Part shown: positions 13,918 through 21,471 of the stretch, one piece after another | How the letters are laid out: the number at the start of each line of letters is the position of its first letter | How positions within the stretch are numbered: the first letter of the stretch is position 1 | Assembly: GCA_013151555.1 (NCBI GenBank) | Contig: JAADIA010000042.1 | Location: 1 to 24,183, forward strand | DNA length: 24,183 nucleotides | Reading direction: 5' to 3' | Source: Nitrospirota bacterium | GTDB taxonomy: Bacteria; NPL-UPA2; JAADIA01 | The notes under the pieces: model-generated | Database searches by the model: none | Seen by the model: the letters and a program-made list of their open reading frames with translations, nothing else | Told to the model about the DNA's origin: nothing | Made by a program: the position numbers and the translations under genes

Positions 13918-14065
13918 ATCCAATAACCAAATTCCAATAACCAAATAATCGCCAATGACTAAATCATCAATAACCAGACGTAGTGCTGATTTTAAAAAGT
14001 GCAGTTTGATTATTGGTGTTTGATGTTTATTTGATATTTGGTGCTTGGGTATTGGTTATTTAATG
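13918..14065. repeat. imperfect inverted low-complexity element between acsD and acsE
   Basis: CCAATAACCAAAT occurs twice in the left arm (near 13920 and 13934). The right arm is rich in its complement (GATTATTGGTGTTTGATG, then ATTTGGTGCTTGGGTATTGG, about 14008-14060). The two arms are separated by about 40 nt. The spacer has no gene; acsE's ribosome site GGAGGAG follows. Confidence 0.6.
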
Positions 14066-14103
14066 CATTTCAAAAAACGTATTATAGCTGGAGGAGAAAG
14101 ATA

Positions 14104-14892
14104 ATGCTCGTTATTGGAGAGAAGATTAATGGGATGTATAAGGCGGTAGGAAAAGCTATCCAGGAAAAAAATAAAGAGACGATTCAGAAGTTGGCTAAAG
14201 ATCAGGTAGCGGCCGGCGCCGATTATCTGGATGTCAACACGGGACCGTCTTCTGCCAATCCTGTGGAAGCTATGGAGTGGTTAGTGGATACTATTCAGGA
14301 GGTAACTGATACTCCCCTCTGCCTGGATACAACCAAACCCGAGGTTATGGAAGCGGGGCTCCGGAAATGCAAAGAGAAAGCTATGATAAACTCTACCCCG
14401 GGACAGCAGGAGAAATTGGACGTGTTCCTTCCCCTGGCGGCAAAATATAATGCTTCCATCATCGGGTTAGCTATGGATGAGAAGGGGATTCCTCGCGATG
14501 CCGCTGGGCGAGCCGAGATAGCCTTACGCATTGTGGCAGCAGCCATGGAGAAGGGAATAAACCCGGAAGACCTCTATATCGACCCTTTGATTCTTCCCGT
14601 AAACGTTGCTCAAACTACAGCCGGTCAGGTCCTGGAATCTCTCAGGCAGTTTAAACTCCTTTCCGACCCTCCTCCCAAGACCGTTCTTGGTCTCTCCAAT
14701 GTCTCCCAGGGAACAAAATATAGAGAGCTCATCAACCGCACTTACCTGGTAATGGCCCAGGCATGTGCCCTGGACGCTGCTATTATCGATCCCCTGGATA
14801 ACGAGTTAATGGATGCTATGATTACCGCGGAATTGTTGCTTAACAAAAACATTTACTGCGATGCTTTCCTCAAAGCTTACCGGAAAAAGTAA
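14104..14892 (+). CDS. acsE: 5-methyltetrahydrofolate:corrinoid iron-sulfur protein methyltransferase AcsE
   Basis: This cytoplasmic TIM-barrel enzyme moves the methyl group of methyl-THF to the Co(I) corrinoid of AcsC/AcsD. The 262-residue length matches characterised acetogen enzymes. Family features are the start MLVIGEKING, the pterin-binding-domain segment GADYLDVNTGPSS near residue 38, CLDTTKPEVMEAG, INSTPGQQEK, DPLILPVNVAQ and LGLSNVSQGT. I chose the ATG at 14104 because GGAGGAG lies 8 nt upstream and the first residue fits the family; the open frame extends upstream into the inverted repeat from a TTG but that part is not protein-like. It is the last acs gene on this strand. Confidence 0.95.
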   Translation: MLVIGEKINGMYKAVGKAIQEKNKETIQKLAKDQVAAGADYLDVNTGPSSANPVEAMEWLVDTIQEVTDTPLCLDTTKPEVMEAGLRKCKEKAMINSTPGQQEKLDVFLPLAAKYNASIIGLAMDEKGIPRDAAGRAEIALRIVAAAMEKGINPEDLYIDPLILPVNVAQTTAGQVLESLRQFKLLSDPPPKTVLGLSNVSQGTKYRELINRTYLVMAQACALDAAIIDPLDNELMDAMITAELLLNKNIYCDAFLKAYRKK

Positions 14893-14900
14893 AAGAGTAT

Positions 14901-14929
14901 TTGACAAATTAAGTAATATAGGATATAAT
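14901..14929 (+). promoter_or_regulatory. perfect sigma-70 promoter for the AbrB/PIN pair
   Basis: TTGACA (14901-14906) and TATAAT (14924-14929) match consensus at all twelve positions, with the ideal 17-nt spacer. Transcription should begin near 14936, only about 15 nt before the antitoxin ATG. It starts 8 nt after the acsE stop. Confidence 0.9.
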
Positions 14930-14950
14930 GCAATTACGGGGGGTGATTTT

Positions 14951-15193
14951 ATGCTGGTTAAAAGGACCCGGGCCAATCAAGTTACCATCCCGAAAAGCAT
15001 AATGAAGAACCTTGGAGATATAGAGTATTTCAATGTATCTGAAAGGGATGGCCTTATTGTTTTGAGCCCGGTAGATATCAAAGGTGAATCAAGCATTCTG
15101 CCGGAAGTGAGGGCGAAAATAAAGAAGTTGGGAATCACCGAAAGGGACATAGATAAAGCTATAAAGTCGGTGAGGGCGGAACGTGCCACCTAA
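14951..15193 (+). CDS. AbrB/SpoVT-type antitoxin
   Basis: This 80-residue DNA-binding protein has a swapped-hairpin N-terminus (KRTRANQVTIPKSIMKNLG), then FNVSERDGLIVLSPV. Its charged C-terminal helix region (VRAKIKKLGITERDIDKAIKSVR) is expected to bind the toxin. The ATG at 14951 has GGGGGTGA upstream and fits the promoter spacing; the longer frame from 14861 would run through acsE and the promoter. It overlaps the PIN gene by 11 nt, the usual antitoxin-first order. Such antitoxins repress their own promoter, here the consensus promoter just upstream. Confidence 0.88.
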   Translation: MLVKRTRANQVTIPKSIMKNLGDIEYFNVSERDGLIVLSPVDIKGESSILPEVRAKIKKLGITERDIDKAIKSVRAERAT

Positions 15194-15596
15194 AGTGGTC
15201 CTCGATACCAATGTAGTGGTCTCTGCCGTCTTCTTCGGGGGCGAACTTGATAGAATAGTAAAGCTCTGGAAGAAGAAAAGATTTGTTTTCCTGATATCCA
15301 GGGAAATTCTTGAGGAGTACGTCCGGGTTTTAGCTTATCCTGAATTCAAGCTCCTGAAAGGGGATGTTGAGAGAATTATATATAAAGAAATATTGCCTTA
15401 TACGGAGAGTCTCATCGTTAAGAAAAAAATTAATTTTATTAAAGAAGATCCCCCAGACAATATTTTTTTAGAATGTGCTAAGCAGGGGGAGGCTGATTAC
15501 TTAGTGAGTGGTGATAAACACCTCTTATTGCTCAAGAACTACGACGGTTTGAAAATAATAGCTCCGGGCGAGTTCTTAAACCTAATGGAAGAATAA
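15183..15596 (+). CDS. PIN-domain toxin (putative toxin, PIN family, COG1569-like)
   Basis: This is a predicted Mg-dependent ribonuclease toxin of 137 residues. Family features are the N-terminal VVLDTNVVVSA (D8), SREILEEY (E44/E45), EDPPDNIFLECA (D92) and EADYLVSGDKHLL (D105, D111), which together supply the acidic active site. The start is a GTG at 15183 inside the antitoxin gene. No residue expected in the active site is missing, so the toxin appears intact. The pair sits between acsE and yjbQ, with yjbQ starting 2 nt after its stop, and may have been inserted there. Confidence 0.9.
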   Translation: MPPKVVLDTNVVVSAVFFGGELDRIVKLWKKKRFVFLISREILEEYVRVLAYPEFKLLKGDVERIIYKEILPYTESLIVKKKINFIKEDPPDNIFLECAKQGEADYLVSGDKHLLLLKNYDGLKIIAPGEFLNLMEE

Positions 15597-15598
15597 AA

Positions 15599-16018
15599 AT
15601 GGCTGTTATTACTAAAAAGATAAAGGTTGATACTCAAGGAGAGACGGATATCATTGATATCACGGATAGCGTTTCCGTCCTGCTTAAAGATTCCGGGCTG
15701 ACCAACGGCACGGTAACTGTGTTTGTCCCCGGGGCCACGGGCGGAATTACCACCCTGGAATACGAGCCCGGCCTGGTCAAGGATTTACAAAGGGCCTTTG
15801 AGGAGCTTGCTCCCAAAGACCGGGAATATGCCCACAATAATAGATGGAAGGACCTGAACGGCTATTCCCATGTGCGTGCTTCTCTCCTCGGACCTTCGCT
15901 GACCGTTCCCTTTATTGAAGGCGAACTGCAATTAGGAAGATGGCAGCAGATCATCTTCATCGACTTTGATAACCGCCCCCGCTCCCGGGAAATAATCCTG
16001 CAGATAGTAGGGGAATAA
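15599..16018 (+). CDS. yjbQ: YjbQ family protein (UPF0047; secondary thiamine-phosphate synthase type)
   Basis: This 139-residue single-domain protein belongs to the YjbQ/UPF0047 family, whose members have been linked to a weak thiamine-phosphate synthase activity; the physiological role is not settled. Family marks are FVPGATGGITTLEYEPG, the metal-binding-type residues in YAHNNRW and NGYSHVRASLLGPS, then LGRWQQIIFIDFDNRPRSREI. The ATG is 2 nt after the PIN stop, with GGAAG upstream. By spacing it belongs to the transcript started at the toxin-antitoxin promoter. Confidence 0.9.
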   Translation: MAVITKKIKVDTQGETDIIDITDSVSVLLKDSGLTNGTVTVFVPGATGGITTLEYEPGLVKDLQRAFEELAPKDREYAHNNRWKDLNGYSHVRASLLGPSLTVPFIEGELQLGRWQQIIFIDFDNRPRSREIILQIVGE

Positions 16019-16034
16019 CTCTGATTAAAATAAT

Positions 16035-16145
16035 AAGACTATAGACAATAAGTATAGATTGCAGACTAAGGAATGAAGAAGCAGGTAAAGTCTTGAAGTC
16101 TTAGGTCTAAAGTCTGTATTTTAAGTCTAATGTCTGAATTGCAGG
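16035..16145. repeat. AGTCT/AGACT low-complexity element before the HPS-RraA gene
   Basis: The left part contains AGACTATAGACA and GCAGACTA. The right part contains complementary words (AAGTCTTGAAGTCTTAGG, GTCTAAAGTCTG, AAGTCTAATGTCTG). The whole is an imperfect inverted repeat filling the 135-nt spacer. GGGAG for the next gene lies at its end. Confidence 0.5.
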
Positions 16146-16153
16146 GAGAATAA

Positions 16154-17440
16154 ATGAAACCCGTATTACAGTTAGCTCTGGATTTTGTGGATTTGAAGCG
16201 AGCTCTTAAAGTAGCCCGGGAGGCCGTGGAAGGGGGAGTGGACTGGCTGGAAGCGGGGACTCCTCTTATCAAGAGTGAGGGGTTGGATGCGGTGCGGGCT
16301 TTGCGGAAAGAGTTTCCCCGGCATACCATCGTGGCCGATATGAAGATAATGGATGCGGGAAGGACGGAAGTGGAAGCTGCTGCTAAGGCCGGGGCCAATA
16401 TCGTTGATGTCCTGGGAGCGGCTTCCGATGCTACTATCCGGGAATGTATCGAGGCGGGACGGAATTATGGCGCCGAAATTATCGTGGATACCATCGCCGT
16501 TGATAAAGTAAACGAACGGGCCCGGGAAGTGGAAAAGATGGGAGCGCAATATGTCAGCGTGCATATTGCCATTGATGAGCAGATGCTGGCTGTTGAACCC
16601 TTCGATAAGTTGGGGGAAGTGGCCAAAACCGTGCGTATTCCCATTGCTGTGGCCGGAGGGATAAACTCGGAGACGGCGGCAACAGCTGTCAAGGCCGGAG
16701 CCAGCATTATCGTTGTGGGAGGTGCCATAAGTAAAGCCCGGGATGCCCGGAAAGCGGCGGAGGAGATAAAGAGAGCTATTCGAACTCGGACTGGAGTTAA
16801 GACGGATTTATATAAAAGAGTCTCTCTTCCTGATATTCGAAAAGTTCTCCGGAAAGTATCTACTTCCAACTTATCCGATGCTCTTCACCGCCGGGGAGAT
16901 CTAAAGGGACTTAAGCCTATTACTCAGGGGATAAAGATGGTCGGACCGGCCGTAACGGTAAGGACCTACCCGGGAGACTGGGCCAAGCCTGTGGAAGCTA
17001 TCGACCAGGCTCAGGAGGGTGAGGTAATCGTTATTGATGCCGGGGGAGTAGGACCGGCTGTCTGGGGAGAATTAGCCACGCATAGTTCCCTGCAGAAGAA
17101 GTTATCCGGGGTTGTTATAGACGGAGCTGTTCGGGATACCCAGGAAATCCGGAAGTTGAAATTTCCGGCCTTTTCCCGCTTGATAATGCCTACTGCCGGT
17201 GAACCTAAAGGGTTTGGGGAAGTCGGTACTCCGGTCAAAGTCGGGGAGGTAAAAATTAATCCCGGGGATTGGATAGTAGGTGATGACGACGGCGTGGTAG
17301 CCATTCCCGGGGAAAAAGTAGTGGAATTTACCAATCGAGCGATGGATGTCCTGGAAAAAGAAAACCGTATTCGCAAAGAGATTGAGGAAGGAAGTACCCT
17401 TTCCAGTGTTACCGAACTCTTGAGATGGGAGAAACACTGA
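16154..17440 (+). CDS. fusion of 3-hexulose-6-phosphate synthase-like and RraA-like domains
   Basis: This is a 428-residue two-domain protein. Residues 1-210 are an HPS/KGPDC-type barrel of the OMP decarboxylase superfamily: LALDFVDLKRA, the active-site segment VADMKIMDAG (D62, K64, D67), and phosphate-binding AVAGGIN and IIVVGGAI. Residues 220-420 are an RraA/demethylmenaquinone-methyltransferase-like domain of the type now linked to HMG/CHA aldolases: STSNLSDALHRRG, GGVGPAVWGELATHSS, VVIDGAVRDTQEI and GDDDGVVAIP. Similar fusions are known, mainly in archaea, as bifunctional hexulose-6-phosphate synthase/ribonuclease regulator. The first domain could act in formaldehyde fixation, or, run backwards, in pentose supply. 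No phosphohexuloisomerase (PHI) gene is adjacent. The start has GGGAG upstream. Confidence 0.9.
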   Translation: MKPVLQLALDFVDLKRALKVAREAVEGGVDWLEAGTPLIKSEGLDAVRALRKEFPRHTIVADMKIMDAGRTEVEAAAKAGANIVDVLGAASDATIRECIEAGRNYGAEIIVDTIAVDKVNERAREVEKMGAQYVSVHIAIDEQMLAVEPFDKLGEVAKTVRIPIAVAGGINSETAATAVKAGASIIVVGGAISKARDARKAAEEIKRAIRTRTGVKTDLYKRVSLPDIRKVLRKVSTSNLSDALHRRGDLKGLKPITQGIKMVGPAVTVRTYPGDWAKPVEAIDQAQEGEVIVIDAGGVGPAVWGELATHSSLQKKLSGVVIDGAVRDTQEIRKLKFPAFSRLIMPTAGEPKGFGEVGTPVKVGEVKINPGDWIVGDDDGVVAIPGEKVVEFTNRAMDVLEKENRIRKEIEEGSTLSSVTELLRWEKH

Positions 17441-17514
17441 CGCCATATCTATCACGCCTTGTCAATCAGATCCTCGGAATAAGTAGCGTCCGGTGAATAT
17501 CTTAAGGACTTGAT

Positions 17515-17688
17515 TTAATGGTCGCTATTGTCCCTATTTTTTTCTTCTTTTTTATGATTTTGCTCTATTTGGGTAAATAGGCGCTTGATGTCGAATAAAC
17601 CACCGATGGTTACCCATATCGCCATGCCGGAAAACATAGTTACTCCTGCTATGAGAACCACTTTCCAAAGAAGAATCCAGAAGTTCAT
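17515..17688 (-). CDS. small symporter accessory membrane protein
   Basis: This 57-residue product starts MNFWILLWKVVLIAG, has one membrane helix of about 25 residues (ending near IWVTIGG), then a polar, charged tail rich in Lys, Glu and Asn ending in NSDH. Its ATG (17686-17688) shares one base with the symporter stop (TAATG), with AGGAGG 6-7 nt upstream, so translation is coupled. Tiny membrane proteins of this build are found next to sodium:solute symporters and other sodium-coupled carriers, where they are thought to assist the carrier. Function is inferred from position and topology only. Confidence 0.82.
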   Translation of the reverse strand: MNFWILLWKVVLIAGVTMFSGMAIWVTIGGLFDIKRLFTQIEQNHKKEEKNRDNSDH

Positions 17689-19260
17689 TATGCCCCTCCT
17701 TCTGCTATTTGTTCCCTGGAGATTTGTGTTTTTTTGTCAGGAAAAAGCAGGGACCCGATAACCATGGCTAATACTGTCAGAGCTATACTGCCAAGCCCCA
17801 CGCGGGCACTGGGGATGCTGATGCCGAGCGTATCTTGAACGGGGCTAAGTCCCAGGATGGCGGAAAATCCGGATATGAGTGCCAGCACGGCACCTGTTGA
17901 ACTGGCCCGCTTCCAGTAAAGTCCTCCTATCAGCAAAGCGAAGGCCCCGCTAAAGTATATAGCTCCGGTCACGGCCATATAATCCCAGACATCTTCCCCG
18001 CCTTTATATATCAGTCCCCAATACAATATGTAAAGACCGATAGCCACAATAAATATTCGGGTCAGTCTTATCCGGCTGGGAGTGCTGAGCCTATTCTTCC
18101 GGAGCGGGGCTACTATATCCTGGGTGATGACTGAGCTCCAGCATAAGAGGTAACTGTCATGGGTAGACATAAAAGCGGCAATCATGGCGGCAGTGATTAT
18201 CCCGATAATGCCGGCCGGCAGGATTCTGCCCAGGAAAATCGGCATGGCATAAAGACTGTTCATCGGGACAACGCTTGCTGCCGTGGGGAAAAAGATTGCT
18301 TTCAATTCCGGAGCTTTTGTCATAATAAAGACGAAAGCGGCAATGCCCCAGAAATAAGGGATAAGAAAACGGATGAGGAAGGAAATCGAGCTCCACATAT
18401 ACTGTTTCTTTACCGTTTCGGGGCTTTCGGCAGCCAAGGCCCTGGCTACTGCTGTAGGCCAGATTGCGCAGCTTACCAGTCCCAGAAACACCATCCATAA
18501 AATATATTCAAGGCCAAACTGTCCCTCGGAGAGGAAGGGGTTGAAGCCTTTTTCACCCATTATTTGGACAACGGTGTTAAAGATATTGTTCCAGCCCAGG
18601 GCATTTATGGATAGGACCGTAGCTATAACCAGTCCTAATGAAAGAACTACAAATTGGATATAGTCGGTGATAACTACCGCAATCATTCCACCCATAACGG
18701 TATACGCCAGGACGAGAAGCAGGAGTCCCGTCATCACTGCCGGAAGAGCCCAACCGACTTCGGACAGTCCGGTAATACCGACGATAAAGATAGAGCCTAC
18801 CTTGAGAAACAACCCCATGTTCAAAATGCCGCCAAAGGCGAGCATTATTCCTCCCAGAATCCTGGTCCTGCGGCCAAAACGGCGCTCATAGAATTCAGGA
18901 ATGGTTAAGATTTTCATTTGCCGCAGACGATAAACGATAAGTCCCGTCAGCCCTACAAAGAAGGTGACGATTGCAGCTACCACAGCGATATGAAAGGCGG
19001 CAAAACCGCCGCTAAAACCTTTTTGCGAACTATACATTACGGTAATCAAGCCCATCTCGGTCCCGGTCAGAGTTGCTATTCCCAGGCAGGTACGCAGCGC
19101 GCAGCGCCCGGCCTGCGGTTATGTAGTCGGCCATGTTGCGCACAAACTTCTTGACAAAAAGGCCGATAGCTACAGAGACGAGAAGATAAATTATCACAAT
19201 ACCCCAGTCCAGGGATGTGAAATTTGTCTGGCTTACAATACCTGTAACCTGTGTTTCCAT
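17688..19260 (-). CDS. sodium:solute symporter (SSS family) with a +1 frameshift near the N-terminus
   Basis: This is an inner-membrane sodium-coupled carrier of the SSS (PutP/PanF/MctP-like) family with about 12-13 helices; the substrate is not identifiable. It starts at the ATG at 19258-19260 behind GGGAGGGAG, reads METQVTGIV, a first helix, then the family segment FVRNMADYITAGRALR, and then loses its frame. The next frame gives YLGIATLTGTEMGLITVMYSSQKGF and continues cleanly to the stop at 17688-17690. Removing one base between 19081 and 19110 (around GCGCTGCGCGCTGCG, TACCTGCCTGG on the coding strand) restores 523 residues, the usual length. Both halves look well conserved, so this is a fresh mutation or a sequence error. 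Without repair, translation could only restart at an internal ATG at 19055 and would lack the first helix. A small coupled membrane protein follows. Confidence 0.88.
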
Positions 19261-19313
19261 TTCTCCCTCCCTCACAGTATGGTTTTCGGATCAAACCTCA
19301 AGTTTGCCGGTAG

Positions 19314-20006
19314 TCAGAACTTTATACCGGATAGAGATTCCTTGTTTTCAATAAGAGCTTGGACGGCATGGAAGGAGCTCACTGTCAAGTGTCCAAGTTT
19401 ACTTATTTCCGAAGAAGGTGCTTTTAGATCAGGGATTTGGATTACCTGCATTCCTGCTCTGTGCGCGGACAGGACCCCATTATCGGAATCCTCAAAGACT
19501 AAACAGTGTTTGGCCGGCTCACTTATCAGGTTCGCTACCTTCAGGTAGATCTCCGGGTCAGGTTTGCTTTTCTTTACCTGGTCTCCTCCAACGACGACGC
19601 TGAAGAACGAATGCAATTCCGTTTTCTTCAACTTTTCCATAGCTGTGCTGTACTTTGTTGATGTCGCCACCGCCATTTTCAGACCTGACTTCTTTACGGT
19701 TCTGAGAATTTCTCTGACTCCGGGCTTGAGGGGTATTGTGTCTTCAAAAAGGGCTTTCTTATATTTTTGGGACCAAATCTTGCTGATTTCCTCAAAGGGG
19801 AACTTTTCTCCATACCCTTCTAATAAAATTTCCCTTGTTCTGGGCGCATTTGTTCCTATGCATTTTAGATATATCGCTATCTCCGGGTCGTAACCGTAAA
19901 CTTTACAACTCTCTAAGAAAGCGGACATGGCGATCTTTTCCGTGTCAAGCAGCAGGCCATCCATGTCAAAGATCACCGCTCGAAAATCATTCAAGAACAT
20001 ATTCAT
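19314..20006 (-). CDS. HAD-superfamily hydrolase, beta-phosphoglucomutase-like
   Basis: This 230-residue HAD (subfamily IA) phosphatase or phosphomutase has motif I FDMDGLLLDT near residue 11, a helical cap, motif II VATSTKYS, motif III KKSKPDPEIYLK, and motif IV FEDSDNGVLSAHRAG, all with the expected acidic and lysine residues. Sugar phosphates are usual substrates for this type, but specificity cannot be read. I chose the ATG at 20004-20006, which puts motif I at the usual place and has AGGGA upstream; an ATG at 20048 would add 14 residues without a ribosome site. It is transcribed toward the symporter, 53 nt ahead of it. Confidence 0.9.
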   Translation of the reverse strand: MNMFLNDFRAVIFDMDGLLLDTEKIAMSAFLESCKVYGYDPEIAIYLKCIGTNAPRTREILLEGYGEKFPFEEISKIWSQKYKKALFEDTIPLKPGVREILRTVKKSGLKMAVATSTKYSTAMEKLKKTELHSFFSVVVGGDQVKKSKPDPEIYLKVANLISEPAKHCLVFEDSDNGVLSAHRAGMQVIQIPDLKAPSSEISKLGHLTVSSFHAVQALIENKESLSGIKF

Positions 20007-20114
20007 TTGTTGTCCCTGGTCCAAATGCTCTCTTGAGGCACTCGCCATTGTTTGTTTCTCACAAGTTAACGAGCAAAGTTTGTTAATATTTCCGGGAAAC
20101 CTTTCCGGTATGAT

Positions 20115-20144
20115 AGTTTAGCACTTTTCTTTATTCTCTGTCAA
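20115..20144 (-). promoter_or_regulatory. sigma-70 promoter upstream of the HAD gene
   Basis: On the minus strand TTGACA (20139-20144) is followed after 18 nt by TAAACT (20115-20120). The -35 is perfect and the -10 matches four of six. It lies between the lpxD terminator and the HAD start, where a promoter is expected. Confidence 0.6.
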
Positions 20145-20247
20145 AGATTCTTTATTAACCTGCACAGTTGTCTTTGTAATAACAAACAACATGTATTATT
20201 GTGGATAATCAGGATATCCCGGCGCTGAAAAAGAAAAAATTCCGCCC

Positions 20248-20280
20248 AAAAAAAAAGCCGTTGGAAGAATTCTCAACGGT
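20248..20280 (-). terminator. intrinsic terminator after lpxD
   Basis: On the minus strand CCGTTG (20274-20279) pairs with CAACGG (20258-20263) around AGAATTCTTC. It is followed by one C and nine T (20248-20256). It ends the lpxD transcript about 45 nt after the stop. Confidence 0.88.
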
Positions 20281-20325
20281 CTCTTTCCCAATTTCTCTTC
20301 GGGGGAATGACATAAAGCCTATGAT

Positions 20326-21372
20326 TTATTTAATATTGTTCAATTTTTCTTCTAAGTTTGCTACTTTCTTTAACAACTGGCTGAGCGTCTTGCAGAGTTC
20401 AGGAAGCTTATGGAGACAGGCTTTTATCCTTTTCTCCTTCTCGTGAGGTTTGGCAGGGAAACCGGAGACGAAGGAATTGGGAGGAAGGCTTTTGGTTACT
20501 CCGGCCCGGGCGGCTACAATGGTATTATCGCCAATACTCAAGTGTCCTACTACTCCGGATTGACCAGCCATGGTTACTCCTTTGCCCAAAGTGGCGCTCC
20601 CGGAAATTCCTACCTGGGCAACGATGATGGAGTTTTCTCCGATGACTACATTATGAGCAATCTGAACCAGGTTGTCTACCTTCGTTCCTTTACCGATTAC
20701 CGTCTTTCCGATTGTTCCTCTATCCACGGCTACATTGGCTCCGATCTCTACATCATCCTCCACGATGACGGTACCGATCTGGGGAACCTTGTGATGAATT
20801 CCTTTTACCGGCGCGAATCCAAAGCCATCGCTGCCTACTACCGTGCCGCTATGGATGATGACTCGCTTACCGATAATAATCTTCTCCCTGATGATTACGT
20901 GAGGGTAGATAAGAGTTTCATCTCCAATCCGGCTCTTGCGCCCGATGTAAACATGGGGATAGATGGTTACGTTGTCTCCGATCTGAACGTCATCCTCAAT
21001 GATTACATAGGGATGGAGGGAGACATTGCTACCTAATTCTACGTTCTTGCCCAGGATGACCGTGGGATGGATGCTGGGGGAAGAAACCGCTTCTCCATTG
21101 CCGTTAGCTAAGATGTTCATCACTTTGGTGAAGGCTAAATAGGGTTCGTCCGTCTTGACAAGCGGCCGATGGTTGTTTTCTACTCCTGAGCCGACAATAA
21201 TAGCGGAGGCCCGGGTGGTGCTCATTAAAGAAGCGTAACGAGGGTTAGCGACAAAGGTTATATCCCCTTTCGTGGCTTCCTTTATGCCGGCCACACCGGT
21301 GATGGTAATATTCTCATCTCCAATGACCTGGCCATCTACTAATTCTGCTATTTCTTTCAATGACATTAACAT
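20326..21372 (-). CDS. lpxD: UDP-3-O-acylglucosamine N-acyltransferase LpxD
   Basis: LpxD adds the N-linked acyl chain in the third step of lipid A synthesis, so the organism makes an LPS-type outer membrane. The 348-residue product has the N-terminal uridine-binding domain ([11 protein letters not shown] to about residue 95) and then a long left-handed beta-helix of hexapeptide repeats. The helix includes [21 protein letters not shown], the [12 protein letters not shown] turn and the catalytic-His segment [15 protein letters not shown]. It ends in [12 protein letters not shown] and a short coiled-coil tail. The open frame extends upstream to 21438, but that part lies in a structured leader. 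I chose the ATG at 21370-21372 (MLMSLKEI), with GGAA upstream; the ATG two codons later is equally possible. lpxA, lpxB and fabZ are not adjacent. Confidence 0.95.
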   Translation of the reverse strand: MLMSLKEIAELVDGQVIGDENITITGVAGIKEATKGDITFVANPRYASLMSTTRASAIIVGSGVENNHRPLVKTDEPYLAFTKVMNILANGNGEAVSSPSIHPTVILGKNVELGSNVSLHPYVIIEDDVQIGDNVTIYPHVYIGRKSRIGDETLIYPHVIIREKIIIGKRVIIHSGTVVGSDGFGFAPVKGIHHKVPQIGTVIVEDDVEIGANVAVDRGTIGKTVIGKGTKVDNLVQIAHNVVIGENSIIVAQVGISGSATLGKGVTMAGQSGVVGHLSIGDNTIVAARAGVTKSLPPNSFVSGFPAKPHEKEKRIKACLHKLPELCKTLSQLLKKVANLEEKLNNIK

Positions 21373-21390
21373 AAGCGTATAATTCCATAT

Positions 21391-21451
21391 CAGTGGCCGG
21401 GCAGAGGAAAAGAAGGAATGGGGGAAACTCTGCCCCAAAAAAGAGCCACTG
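21391..21451 (-). promoter_or_regulatory. two-stem structured 5' leader of lpxD
   Basis: Two perfect nested stems are visible: an outer CAGTGGC/GCCACTG (21445-21451 with 21391-21397) and an inner GGGCAGAG/CTCTGCCC (21428-21435 with 21399-21406). They enclose a pyrimidine-rich loop. The leader begins a few bases after the predicted transcription start and ends 18 nt before the start codon. There is no T-run after it, so control, if any, would be of translation or RNA stability. No known class recognised. Confidence 0.6.
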
Positions 21452-21462
21452 AGTAACTATAT

Positions 21463-21471
21463 ATTATAGCA
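21463..21471 (-). promoter_or_regulatory. extended -10 promoter for lpxD
   Basis: The minus strand reads TGCTATAAT: a perfect TATAAT with the TGn extension. No good -35 lies at 16-18 nt, as is common for extended -10 promoters. The predicted start is near 21456, just before the structured leader. Confidence 0.65.

Noticed and set aside
20410-21036. Long plus-strand frame of 208 codons opposite lpxD
   Set aside because: It lies entirely within lpxD on the other strand; the periodic hexapeptide-repeat codons keep the antisense frame open. It has no ribosome site and no family resemblance.
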